Shown in pieces: positions 48,925 through 58,203 of a stretch of DNA of 64,000 bases. Every line of letters begins with the position of its first letter. Position 1 is the stretch's first letter. The translations under genes were made by a program, and so were the position numbers. The notes beneath the pieces are model-generated. The model saw only the letters and a program-made list of their open reading frames with translations. It was not told the origin of the DNA and did no database searches. Source of the DNA: Site-B1 sp963827785 (lineage in GTDB: Bacteria; Bacteroidota; Bacteroidia; Flavobacteriales; Flavobacteriaceae); contig CAWHCT010000020.1 of NCBI GenBank assembly GCA_963827785.1, positions 124,001 through 188,000 on the forward strand, written 5' to 3'.

Positions 48925-48947
48925 CAACTAACTAAAAAATAACTATA

Positions 48948-50189
48948 TCAATGTTCGTTCATTCTAAAGTCAGGGTATGCATCCATACCATGTTCGTAAC
49001 CATCCAGTCCTTCGATCTCTTCTTTTTCCGATACTCTTATTCCTACAGTTTTCTTAAGTATAAATAAAATCACAAAAGAGGAGATGATACATATAGCAGC
49101 ATAAGATGCTACTCCTACCAATTGGCTCACAAATTGCGCGCCACTTGCCAATGCACCAAAAAGACCTACCGCAAGAGTTCCCCAAATACCACAAATCAAG
49201 TGTACTGCAATTGCTCCAACAGGATCATCTAATCGTATTCTATCAACTAAAGATACCGCGAGTACAATTATAGCTCCCGCTATTCCACCAATTATTATGG
49301 CATCTGTCGGACTCATCTGGTCTGCACCTGCAGTAATTCCTACAAGTCCACCTAAAATACCATTAAGGAACATAGTTAGATCCAAATTCTTAAACATTGC
49401 TGTTGATACTAAGAAAGCAACAACTCCACCAGCTGCAGCAGCTAAACATGTGGTTACCAAGGTCAAAGAAGTTAATGCAGGATCTGCAGATAATACAGAA
49501 CCACCATTAAATCCAAACCATCCTAACCATAGGATTAATACACCGGCAGTTGCCATTGGTATACTATGCCCAGGGATTGCATTAATTTTTCCATCGGCGT
49601 ATTTTCCAATTCTGGATCCTAGAAGGTATACAGCAACTAATGCAGCCCAACCTCCAACAGAGTGAACAAGTGTAGAACCTGCAAAATCATAAAAAGGTGT
49701 TTCTCTCATTTGTAAAAATCCGCCTCCCCATTTCCAGGACCCTGCTATTGGGTATATTATTCCAACATATAATATTACAAATACCATAAAAGGAACAATT
49801 TTAATTCTTTCTGCAACTGCTCCTGAAACAATTGTTGCTGCTGTAGCGGCAAACATGCCCTGGAAAAGGAAATCAGTCCAGTATGTATAGCCTTCATTGT
49901 AGGTTAAATCTAAAGCTCCATCAGCCGTCAAAGGCGACTCAAGTCCAAATCCTGCAAATCCGAAGAACCCAGAAGAACCTTCTGCGAATCCAGGATACAT
50001 TAAGTTAAATCCTACCAAAGCATATAATAGTAATCCAACAGTTATGATGAATATATTTTTAAATAGGATGTTAATAGTGTTCTTTTGTCTTGTTAACCCA
50101 ATTTCTAAAAATGCAAATCCTAAGTGCATAAAGAAAACGAGTGCCGTACAGATCATCATCCATACATTATTTATAGTTAATAATTCCAT
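48948..50189 (-). CDS. amt: ammonium transporter
   Basis: Inner-membrane ammonium channel of 413 residues and eleven predicted helices. The twin pore histidines lie in TLVHSVGGWAALVA and AVHLICGIWGTLAV; further signatures are AGSWKWGGGFL, FYDFAGS, GWFGFNGGS and TAGADQMSP. glnB lies 22 bp upstream on the same strand, the classic Amt/P-II pair in which P-II plugs the channel when nitrogen is plentiful. Confidence 0.96.
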   Translation of the reverse strand: MELLTINNVWMMICTALVFFMHLGFAFLEIGLTRQKNTINILFKNIFIITVGLLLYALVGFNLMYPGFAEGSSGFFGFAGFGLESPLTADGALDLTYNEGYTYWTDFLFQGMFAATAATIVSGAVAERIKIVPFMVFVILYVGIIYPIAGSWKWGGGFLQMRETPFYDFAGSTLVHSVGGWAALVAVYLLGSRIGKYADGKINAIPGHSIPMATAGVLILWLGWFGFNGGSVLSADPALTSLTLVTTCLAAAAGGVVAFLVSTAMFKNLDLTMFLNGILGGLVGITAGADQMSPTDAIIIGGIAGAIIVLAVSLVDRIRLDDPVGAIAVHLICGIWGTLAVGLFGALASGAQFVSQLVGVASYAAICIISSFVILFILKKTVGIRVSEKEEIEGLDGYEHGMDAYPDFRMNEH

Positions 50190-50211
50190 AATTTTAATTG
50201 TTAGTTTTAGT

Positions 50212-50551
50212 TTACTTTAATGTTTGTCCTCCTTTTTCACCTGTTCTAATTCTGTAACTTTCTATGACATCGGACACGAAGATCTTTCCGTCACCAACTT
50301 CACCAGTCATGGCAGCTTTAAGTATGGCTTGAACAGTCGGCTGCTTCGAAATCATCATTTACAACAATGGATAAAAAACGTCTTTGAATATCACTTGTAC
50401 TATAGGAAATACCTCTGTAGACATGACCTTCCTTTTCGTGACCAATTCCTGTTACATCCCAATAGGAGAAAAATTGAACATCAACGTCATGTAGTGCCTC
50501 TTTTACTGCTCCATATTTGGATTTTCTGATTATTGCTTCGATTTTTTTCAT
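50212..50551 (-). CDS. glnB: P-II nitrogen regulatory protein (one frameshift)
   Basis: Trimeric sensor of 2-oxoglutarate and energy state that controls Amt. The first part MKKIEAIIRKSKYGAVKEAL, FFSYWDVTGIGHEKEGHVYRG and the T-loop YRGISYSTSDIQRRFLSIV are intact. An extra base at 50338 (sense GCC-G-ACT) shifts the frame after DDFEAA; without it the chain continues TVQAILKAAMTGEVGDGKIF to ESYRIRTGEKGGQT and a stop at 50212, for 112 residues, the standard length. A lost P-II next to an intact amt and gltBD would be surprising, so a sequence error is likely. Confidence 0.88.
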
Positions 50552-50584
50552 AATTAATTTATTTAGTTAGAATGAATATTTATG

Positions 50585-51583
50585 TTAGAAAGAGTAAATG
50601 GCGGCTAAAGTAAATGCAGCCAAACTACTTGCGGCAGCACCATCATTATCTAAGTATGGTTCAAAACCATCTACATTAGACCATGAGTCTAATCTTACTT
50701 CAGGCTTGATGGTTAAGTTTTCCAAAGAATAGCTACCTGTTAATGTTGCAGCGAAAACGCTTGGTAAATCATCAACATCTTTTTCATGCAATCCAAAAAG
50801 CTCTCCTCTTAACCCTACGCTAAAAGAATCTGATGCAGCTAATTGTGGATATAAAGCAACACCATAAAAACCAGCATCGTCACTAGTTTGATATGCTCCA
50901 TTTATCCCAAGGAAAAAATCATCAGATAAATCAAATCCTCCAGTATAGTCAATTTCCAATCCTAATACTGCATCATTATCATAGTAAAAGTTTAAGAACT
51001 GACCTGCATATCCTAACTGAACTCCGAAAGCGTAATCACCAGTTATATTGTCGTATACATCTGTAGCATTCATAATTGCTAGCATTAAGCTAAAATCTTC
51101 ACTTAAAGCAAAATCAGCTTTTAAACCAAGGTGAGAGAATGGCCCGCTAGAGAATAAATAAGAAGTGCTGTAATTAAAGTTTCCTGTTGGAGAAATTACT
51201 TCGTATCCTAAATAAGTATTAAAACGACCTAATGTCAAAGTTGTTCCTTCTGAAACATTCCAGTAGGCATATAATTGGTTGACAAATAAATCGTCATCAC
51301 CACCAGCGGCATCAATACCTCTAGGCCCAAATACTAAATCAGCAACAACTCCTGTTTTTTCACCCTCGTAAGATGCAATTAAATTTGCCATTCCTAATGC
51401 AAATCCTGTACGGTCTGCAAATGAAGTTCCAAAAGATTGTCCTGCATTATCTGATGCGGTTAAATAAGTTTGGTAATACGCATCAATACTACCACCGATT
51501 GATAGTTTCTTTCCTTTTTCTTCTTCCTGCGCAAATAATGCTGTTGCAACAAAAAGCATTGAAAGTGTAATAATTTTTTTCAT
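50585..51583 (-). CDS. outer-membrane beta-barrel porin (OmpL/BBP2-like)
   Basis: 332 residues from the ATG at 51583, chosen because the signal peptide MKKIITLSMLFVATALFAQ starts there. The mature chain is made of alternating aromatic strands with turns rich in Asp and Gly (GGSIDAYYQTYLTA, VADLVFGPRG, TTLTLGRFNTYLGYEVISPTGNFNYS, LGLEIDYTGGFDLS) and ends AAFTLAAIYSF, as outer-membrane barrels do. The placement upstream of glnB-amt suggests it lets a nitrogen compound through the outer membrane, but that is inference. Confidence 0.8.
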   Translation of the reverse strand: MKKIITLSMLFVATALFAQEEEKGKKLSIGGSIDAYYQTYLTASDNAGQSFGTSFADRTGFALGMANLIASYEGEKTGVVADLVFGPRGIDAAGGDDDLFVNQLYAYWNVSEGTTLTLGRFNTYLGYEVISPTGNFNYSTSYLFSSGPFSHLGLKADFALSEDFSLMLAIMNATDVYDNITGDYAFGVQLGYAGQFLNFYYDNDAVLGLEIDYTGGFDLSDDFFLGINGAYQTSDDAGFYGVALYPQLAASDSFSVGLRGELFGLHEKDVDDLPSVFAATLTGSYSLENLTIKPEVRLDSWSNVDGFEPYLDNDGAAASSLAAFTLAAIYSF

Positions 51584-52032
51584 AATTTTAAGTTTATCAG
51601 TTATTGAAGCCGCTAAACTATATAAAAAGAATTTATACCACCTAAAAAAAAGGGTAAAAGACATCATTTTTACGATAATGATAATTATAACCCTAAAAAA
51701 TATGGGGTATAAAATTATAAAAGATATATTTTATGAATTTAAAAATGGGAATTGAAAAAATATTAATATTATATCTCTTATCACTAGATTGTTATAAAGA
51801 TTTCTAAGGTTTTATTTAATTATCGAGAAAGAATTTATCATATTGTTATATATATTGTAATGGATATTAGTTTGATAATTCGTATTTTTTCACTTCAATT
51901 TCCCCAAGAATTTAAAAAAAGCATCCTAAAAGTATCAAACTCATAATAATGGATTCAAGATTATGATATTTGATGGGTAAGCTATTATATTCGTCACACT
52001 AACTAATTAATTAAATCTTAAAAAAGAAGACT
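51584..52032. promoter_or_regulatory. divergent regulatory region between the porin/glnB/amt and gltBD units
   Basis: A 449-bp AT-rich stretch without a gene, unusually long for this window. It holds an imperfect dyad at 51934-51974 (ATCAAACTCATAAT and ATTATGATATTTGAT around a 12-base centre), 58 bases before gltB, which could be an operator. No clear TAnnTTTG box was located. Confidence 0.4.
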
Positions 52033-55000
52033 ATGCTGAGGAAACAAGGAATGTATTTACCGGAATTTGAACATGATAATTGTGGTGCCGGATTTATTTG
52101 CAGCTTAAAAGGAGTTAAGTCAAATGATATAATTCATAAAGCACTTGAAATACTTGAAAAATTGGAACATCGTGGTGCAGTTAGTTCTGATGGAAAAACA
52201 GGTGATGGTGCAGGAATTCTAATTGATATTCCTCATGATTTTTTTGTTGCTAATTGTGGTTTTAAGTTACCCGAATTTGGAGAATATGCTGTAAGTAATG
52301 TGTTTTTGCCAAAGAAGGACAATCAACAATCTTATTGTACCGGTGTGCTTGAAAAGCATATGAAGGAGCAAGGATTAAATGTTTTGGGATGGAGAATTGT
52401 TCCTATCGATATATCTGTTTTAGGTGAAATTGCGGCAACTACCCAACCTTTTGTTAAACAGGTTTTTATTGGAAAAACAGATGAAAAGCAAGATGATTTC
52501 AATTTCAATTTGAAATTATTTATTGCTCGAAAAAAAGCAGAACACGAGATTTATGGTTCTAAATTATCAGAAAGCAGCTTTTTCTATGTTCCAAGTTTAT
52601 CGACTAAAACAATTATTTTCAAAGGACTTCTTATTCCGCAGGATATAAAACTATTTTATAAGGATCTGACAGATCCTACTTTGGTTACTCGTTTAGCTTT
52701 GGTACATCAGAGATTTTCAACCAATACATTTCCCACATGGGATCTGGCGCAACCTTTCAGATATATGTGTCACAACGGTGAGATCAATACCTTGCGAGGA
52801 AACTTGTCCAGAATGATTTCGAGAGAGGCATTAATGGAAAGCGATTGGTTTGGCGATGAAATAAAAAACATATTACCAGTTGTATTAAAAGGAAAGTCTG
52901 ATTCTGCATCAATGGATATGGTAGTTGAGTTACTTATAATGACTGGACGATCGTTACCGGAAGTTATGATGATGTTAGTGCCGGAAGCCTGGGAAAAGAA
53001 TACAGAAATGTCTGAGACTAAAAAAGCATTTTACGAATATAATTCATGTGTTATGGAACCTTGGGATGGACCTGCATCTATTCCTTTTACAGATGGTAAC
53101 TATATAGGAGCAGTTTTGGACAGAAACGGGTTGCGACCTTCAAGATATTCTGTTACTAAAGATGGGTATGTGATCATGTCATCTGAAACAGGAGTTATAG
53201 AAATTGCTCCGGAAAATATTGAACAACATGGAAGGTTGGAACCGGGAAAGATGTTCTTGGTTGATATGAATGAAGGCAGAATTGTAAATGATGAAGAAGT
53301 AAAAGAAAAAATAGTTAAAAAGCATCCATATAAAAAATGGCTTAACGATAAACTTCTATACTTAAGGGATATTCCATATAACGATTGTCCTGTTCATTTC
53401 AATGAAGAATCCTTAAATAAAAGACAAACAATTTTTGGCTATACAAAAGAAGATATTAATACCATTATATTGCCAATGGCTAAAACGAGCAAAGAACCAA
53501 TTGGTTCTATGGGGAACGATACTCCCATTGCTGTATTGTCTGAAAGGCCTCAGTTATTATTCAATTATTTTAAGCAATTATTCGCTCAGGTCACCAATCC
53601 GCCTTTGGACGGTATCAGGGAAGAATTGATTACAGACATTAGCCTTACCCTGGGCAAAGATTCTAATATTTTTGATATCAGTCCGGAACACTGCAGGAAA
53701 TTAAAAATTGAAAATCCGGTTATTTCAAAACAAGATTTAGATAAAATAAAAAGCAACCAGAAATCCGGGCTTAAAGCAACCACAATACCTATATTGTATA
53801 AAATTGATAAGGGACATAATGGTTTGGAAAATGCCCTTGAGGAAATGCTCCGGGAAGTTTCTAAAGCAATAGATGAAGGCACAAATATTATTATTTTATC
53901 AGACAGAAATGTCGATAAAGAAAATGCTCCTATCCCATCCTTACTTGCCTGTTCTTACGTCAATAGCGGACTCCAGAATTTAGGTCAGCGTTCTAAAATC
54001 AGTATTATTGTTGAATCTGCAGAACCGAGAGAAGTTCATCATTTCGCCCTGTTATTTGGTTATGGTGCAAGTGCCATAAATCCTTATATGGTCAATGAGA
54101 TCATTGAGAAGCGTGTAAAACGGAATGAGATTGAAGTAACATCATCCATTGAAGCAGTTAAAAACTATAATAAAGCGGTTGGAAAAGGAATACTCAAGGT
54201 GATGAATAAAATTGGAATTTCTACTTTGAATTCGTATAGAGGCTCACAATTATTTGAATGTATTGGAATCAATACAATTGTTGTTAACAAATACTTTCCT
54301 AATACAGCCACTAGAATTCAGGGAATTGGGTTGCATGAAATTGAAAAAGAAATTAATAAACGATATTCCAATGCTTATAAAGAAAGGGCTATTGATGGTG
54401 AACTGGAACTTGAAATAGGAGGTCAATACCGGTGGAGAAGAAATGGGGAACATCATTTGTTCAATCCTCTCACAATAGCAAAACTTCAAGAGGCTGTTAG
54501 AAGTAATAAACCAGGCACATATAAGGAATATTCTGAATTGGTTAACGATCAAACTAAGCAATTAATGACCATTAGAGGCTTGTTTGAGTTTACTAACTAT
54601 GACCCAATACCATTAGATCAGGTTGAACCATGGACGGATATAGTAAAACGTTTCAAAACAGGAGCGATGTCCTATGGTTCAATTAGTAAGGAAGCACATG
54701 AAAATTTAGCTATTGCAATGAATAGGATAGGTGGTAAAAGTAATTCGGGTGAAGGAGGAGAAGATGAAGAGCGCTTTTACAGGGGTGGAACAGGAGACTG
54801 GAAGAATAGCTCAATAAAACAGGTGGCTTCAGGCCGATTTGGTGTGACTTCCAATTATTTGACAAATGCATCAGAGATCCAGATAAAAATGGCTCAAGGT
54901 GCCAAGCCTGGTGAAGGTGGCCAATTACCGGGACCTAAAGTAAACCCTCAAATTGCTAAGACTAGAAATTCAACACCCTATGTCGGGCTGATTTCTCCTC

Positions 55001-56535
55001 CACCACACCATGATATTTATTCCATAGAGGATCTATCTCAATTAATTTACGATTTAAAATCGGCGAATAGACAGGCAAGAATTAATGTTAAATTAGTTTC
55101 TGAAGTAGGTGTTGGTACAGTTGCAGCTGGTGTTGCTAAGGCTAAAGCCGATGTAATTTTAATTTCAGGTCATGATGGAGGAACAGGAGCTTCTCCCTTG
55201 ACATCTTTAAAACATGCAGGATTGCCTTGGGAATTAGGTTTAGCTGAAGCTCAGCAAACCCTGGTGATGAATAATCTCAGGAACAGAGTTGTTCTTGAAT
55301 GTGATGGACAGCTCAAAACTGGGAGAGATGTAGCGATTGCCTGTTTGTTAGGTGCCGAAGAATTTGGCTTTGCAACAGCGCCTTTAGTAGCTTCTGGTTG
55401 TATTATGATGCGTGTTTGCCATCTAAATACATGTCCTGTTGGAATTGCTACCCAAAATCCTGAATTGCGTAAAAAATTTGAAGGTCAGCCGGAACACGTA
55501 GTCAACTTTATGTATTTCATTGCTCAGGAGTTAAGAGAGATCATGTCTCAACTTGGTTTTAGAACTGTAAATGAAATGGTAGGTCAGGTTCAAAAACTAA
55601 ACAGAAGTAAAACGATTGAGCAATACAAAGCTTTGGGAATAGACTTATCTCCAATTTTACATCGGGTATCTGTATCTGAAAATATAAAATTGTACAATAC
55701 AGAAACACAAGATCATCACATAGAAAAAGCATTGGATTTTCAGGTCATCACAAAAGCACATCCGGCTATTTTCAGAAAAGAAAAATTAACGTTAGATTTT
55801 AAAATAACAAATAGAGACAGAGCTTTTGGAGCTGTTTTGAGTAATGAGATTTCAAAGATATATGGTTCACAAGGTTTACCGGAAAATACACTAAAAATAA
55901 ATTTCAAAGGATCTGCCGGACAAAGTTTTGGTGCTTTTGCAACCAAAGGACTAACCTTTGTCATTCGAGGTAATACGAACGATTATTTAGGTAAAGGATT
56001 ATCAGGAGCTAAATTAATTGTCAAGGTTCCTGAGGAAGCTACATTAGTGCCTGAAGAAAATATAATTATTGGTAATGTGGCATTATATGGTGCTACTTCA
56101 GGAGAAGCCTATATAAATGGAAAAGCAGGTGAGCGTTTTTGCGTTAGAAATTCCGGAGCCAAAGCAGTTGTGGAAGGCATTGGAGATCATGGTTGTGAGT
56201 ATATGACAGGAGGAATTGCGGTTATTTTAGGAGAGGTTGGAAGGAATTTTGGGGCAGGAATGAGCGGCGGAATTGCATTTATTTATGATTCAAACAAGAC
56301 ATTTAAAAAGAGATGTAATTTTGAAGGATTAAACTTAGATCTGGTAACTAACAAAGAAGATATCAGGCAATTAAAGCAGCTTATTGAAAATCATTATAAT
56401 GCAACATTAAGTCCACTAGCCCAGCGAATTTTAGAGAATTGGGAAAAAGAGTTGCGTAAATTCATAAAAGTTCTTCCTGAAGAATATAGACAAGCTCTGA
56501 TCAGATTGGAAAAAGAAAAACTTATAAAACTTTAA
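52033..56535 (+). CDS. gltB: glutamate synthase (NADPH), large subunit
   Basis: Makes glutamate from glutamine and 2-oxoglutarate. 1500 residues, normal for the large subunit. A short propeptide of 16 residues precedes the catalytic Cys17 (HDNCGAGFICSL) of the glutaminase domain. Then follow LVHQRFSTNTFPTWDLAQPFRYM, the central domain, the FMN/synthase domain (GAMSYGSISKEAHENLAIAMNRIGGKSNSGEGG; ISGHDGGTGASPLTSLKHAGLPWELGLAE), the 3Fe-4S Cys cluster CIMMRVCHLNTCPVGIAT, and the C-terminal beta-helix (GAKAVVEGIGDHGCEYMTGG). gltD starts 5 bp later. Confidence 0.97.
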   Translation: MLRKQGMYLPEFEHDNCGAGFICSLKGVKSNDIIHKALEILEKLEHRGAVSSDGKTGDGAGILIDIPHDFFVANCGFKLPEFGEYAVSNVFLPKKDNQQSYCTGVLEKHMKEQGLNVLGWRIVPIDISVLGEIAATTQPFVKQVFIGKTDEKQDDFNFNLKLFIARKKAEHEIYGSKLSESSFFYVPSLSTKTIIFKGLLIPQDIKLFYKDLTDPTLVTRLALVHQRFSTNTFPTWDLAQPFRYMCHNGEINTLRGNLSRMISREALMESDWFGDEIKNILPVVLKGKSDSASMDMVVELLIMTGRSLPEVMMMLVPEAWEKNTEMSETKKAFYEYNSCVMEPWDGPASIPFTDGNYIGAVLDRNGLRPSRYSVTKDGYVIMSSETGVIEIAPENIEQHGRLEPGKMFLVDMNEGRIVNDEEVKEKIVKKHPYKKWLNDKLLYLRDIPYNDCPVHFNEESLNKRQTIFGYTKEDINTIILPMAKTSKEPIGSMGNDTPIAVLSERPQLLFNYFKQLFAQVTNPPLDGIREELITDISLTLGKDSNIFDISPEHCRKLKIENPVISKQDLDKIKSNQKSGLKATTIPILYKIDKGHNGLENALEEMLREVSKAIDEGTNIIILSDRNVDKENAPIPSLLACSYVNSGLQNLGQRSKISIIVESAEPREVHHFALLFGYGASAINPYMVNEIIEKRVKRNEIEVTSSIEAVKNYNKAVGKGILKVMNKIGISTLNSYRGSQLFECIGINTIVVNKYFPNTATRIQGIGLHEIEKEINKRYSNAYKERAIDGELELEIGGQYRWRRNGEHHLFNPLTIAKLQEAVRSNKPGTYKEYSELVNDQTKQLMTIRGLFEFTNYDPIPLDQVEPWTDIVKRFKTGAMSYGSISKEAHENLAIAMNRIGGKSNSGEGGEDEERFYRGGTGDWKNSSIKQVASGRFGVTSNYLTNASEIQIKMAQGAKPGEGGQLPGPKVNPQIAKTRNSTPYVGLISPPPHHDIYSIEDLSQLIYDLKSANRQARINVKLVSEVGVGTVAAGVAKAKADVILISGHDGGTGASPLTSLKHAGLPWELGLAEAQQTLVMNNLRNRVVLECDGQLKTGRDVAIACLLGAEEFGFATAPLVASGCIMMRVCHLNTCPVGIATQNPELRKKFEGQPEHVVNFMYFIAQELREIMSQLGFRTVNEMVGQVQKLNRSKTIEQYKALGIDLSPILHRVSVSENIKLYNTETQDHHIEKALDFQVITKAHPAIFRKEKLTLDFKITNRDRAFGAVLSNEISKIYGSQGLPENTLKINFKGSAGQSFGAFATKGLTFVIRGNTNDYLGKGLSGAKLIVKVPEEATLVPEENIIIGNVALYGATSGEAYINGKAGERFCVRNSGAKAVVEGIGDHGCEYMTGGIAVILGEVGRNFGAGMSGGIAFIYDSNKTFKKRCNFEGLNLDLVTNKEDIRQLKQLIENHYNATLSPLAQRILENWEKELRKFIKVLPEEYRQALIRLEKEKLIKL

Positions 56536-56539
56536 TGCC

Positions 56540-58006
56540 ATGGGAAAGATAACAGGATTTTTAGAATATAAAAGAGAGGTAGAAAAGTACGAATCAGTCA
56601 ATAAGAGATTGAAAAACTATAAGGAGTTTACGATTCCTATGAATGGGAAAAACTTAAGTGATCAAGGTGCAAGATGCATGGATTGTGGTATACCCTTTTG
56701 TCATAGTGGTTGTCCTTTAGGCAATTTAATTCCCGATTTTAATGATAAAGTATATAATGGTCGATGGAAAGATGCTGCTAGAATTTTACATTCCACTAAT
56801 AATTTCCCGGAATTTACCGGAAGATTATGTCCGGCACCATGTGAAGAAGCCTGTGTTTTAGGCATTAATGAAGATCCGGTTACAATAGAAAACATTGAAA
56901 AGAATATTGTAGAAACAGCCTTTAAAGAAGGTTGGATAACTGCTAATCCTCCTAAAACAAGAACCGGCAAAAAAGTAGCCGTCATTGGTTCAGGGCCATC
57001 AGGTTTGGCTGCTGCCCAACAATTGAATAGAGCAGGTCATCTTGTAACAGTCTTTGAGAGGGATAAAAAAGTTGGTGGATTATTGAGATACGGCATCCCT
57101 GATTTCAAAATGGAAAAGCATGTAATAGATCGCAGGTTAAAAATATTAGAAGAAGAAGGGATTGTCTTTAAGACCGATGCTCATGTTGGAGTGAATATAA
57201 AAGCAAGCGATCTTAAAAAGGAATTTGATGCTGTTTTGCTTTGTGGAGGAGCAACAGAAAAAAGAGGAATACCTGTAAAAGGATCAGATTTAAAGGGAGT
57301 TTATCAGGCCATGGATTTCTTAAAGCAAAGTAATCAAAGAGTAGATGGGATTACAGATTTTGAAGAAGAGATAAGCGCAAAGGGAAAAAATGTCATAGTA
57401 ATTGGTGGAGGAGATACAGGTTCAGATTGTATAGGCACCAGTAACAGACAAGGAGCAAAATCGGTTGTTAATTTTGAAATTCTAGCTAAACCCACTACAG
57501 GTCGTCCGGCTAATCAACCTTGGCCTTACTGGCCAATGAAATTAAGGACTAGTTCATCTCATAAAGAAGGGGTAGAAAGATTTTTCAGTATCTCAACAAA
57601 AGAATTTGTAGGAGATAAAAAAGGGAATCTAACAGGATTGATCACCGTTGAGGTTGAATGGATCTTTAACGAAGGAGAACGTCCTCAATTGAAAGAAATT
57701 CCAAATACCGAAAAACACTGGGATTGCGATTTGGTATTTTTAGCATTAGGATTTACAGGTCCTGAAAAAACATTACCTGAAGCATTCGGATTAAAAACGG
57801 ATTTTAGATCAAATGTTGAAGCATCAACTCGTGATTATAAGACAAGTGAATCAAGCATATTTGCTGCAGGCGATATAAGACGAGGTCAATCATTAATTGT
57901 TTGGGCTATATCAGAAGGAAGACAAGCAGCGCATCATATAGATAAATTTTTAATGGGAAATTCGTACCTGCCTTTAAAAGACGACAATGACCTCCCTAGA
58001 GTATAA
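56540..58006 (+). CDS. gltD: glutamate synthase (NADPH), small subunit
   Basis: Delivers electrons from NADPH through FAD and Fe-S clusters to GltB; 488 residues. N-terminal cluster-binding Cys sets are CMDCGIPFCHSGCPLGNLIP and CPAPCEEACVLG. The two nucleotide-binding folds are AVIGSGPSGLAAAQQLNRAG (FAD) and VIVIGGGDTGSDCIGT (NADPH), and the C-terminal FAD motif is SIFAAGDIRRGQSLIVWAI. Co-transcribed with gltB. Confidence 0.97.
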   Translation: MGKITGFLEYKREVEKYESVNKRLKNYKEFTIPMNGKNLSDQGARCMDCGIPFCHSGCPLGNLIPDFNDKVYNGRWKDAARILHSTNNFPEFTGRLCPAPCEEACVLGINEDPVTIENIEKNIVETAFKEGWITANPPKTRTGKKVAVIGSGPSGLAAAQQLNRAGHLVTVFERDKKVGGLLRYGIPDFKMEKHVIDRRLKILEEEGIVFKTDAHVGVNIKASDLKKEFDAVLLCGGATEKRGIPVKGSDLKGVYQAMDFLKQSNQRVDGITDFEEEISAKGKNVIVIGGGDTGSDCIGTSNRQGAKSVVNFEILAKPTTGRPANQPWPYWPMKLRTSSSHKEGVERFFSISTKEFVGDKKGNLTGLITVEVEWIFNEGERPQLKEIPNTEKHWDCDLVFLALGFTGPEKTLPEAFGLKTDFRSNVEASTRDYKTSESSIFAAGDIRRGQSLIVWAISEGRQAAHHIDKFLMGNSYLPLKDDNDLPRV

Positions 58007-58203
58007 GAGATTTTTTACAAGAAATGTTTTAATTTGAACATCATAAAACAATTTGTTTAAACCATTGAAAGTCAATAATATATATTTAATTTTGAAGCTA
58101 TGGCTTTAGTCATTGTACTTCATTACTTAACCTTAAAACATCCCATTATAATACTTTAGAATTTTTATTTTAAAAAACCTGTATTCGTGGTAGAATAAAT
58201 TTT

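Noticed and set aside
51584..52032. Sigma-54 promoter before gltB
   Set aside because: I found no TGGCAC-N5-TTGC-like pair at proper spacing in the region.
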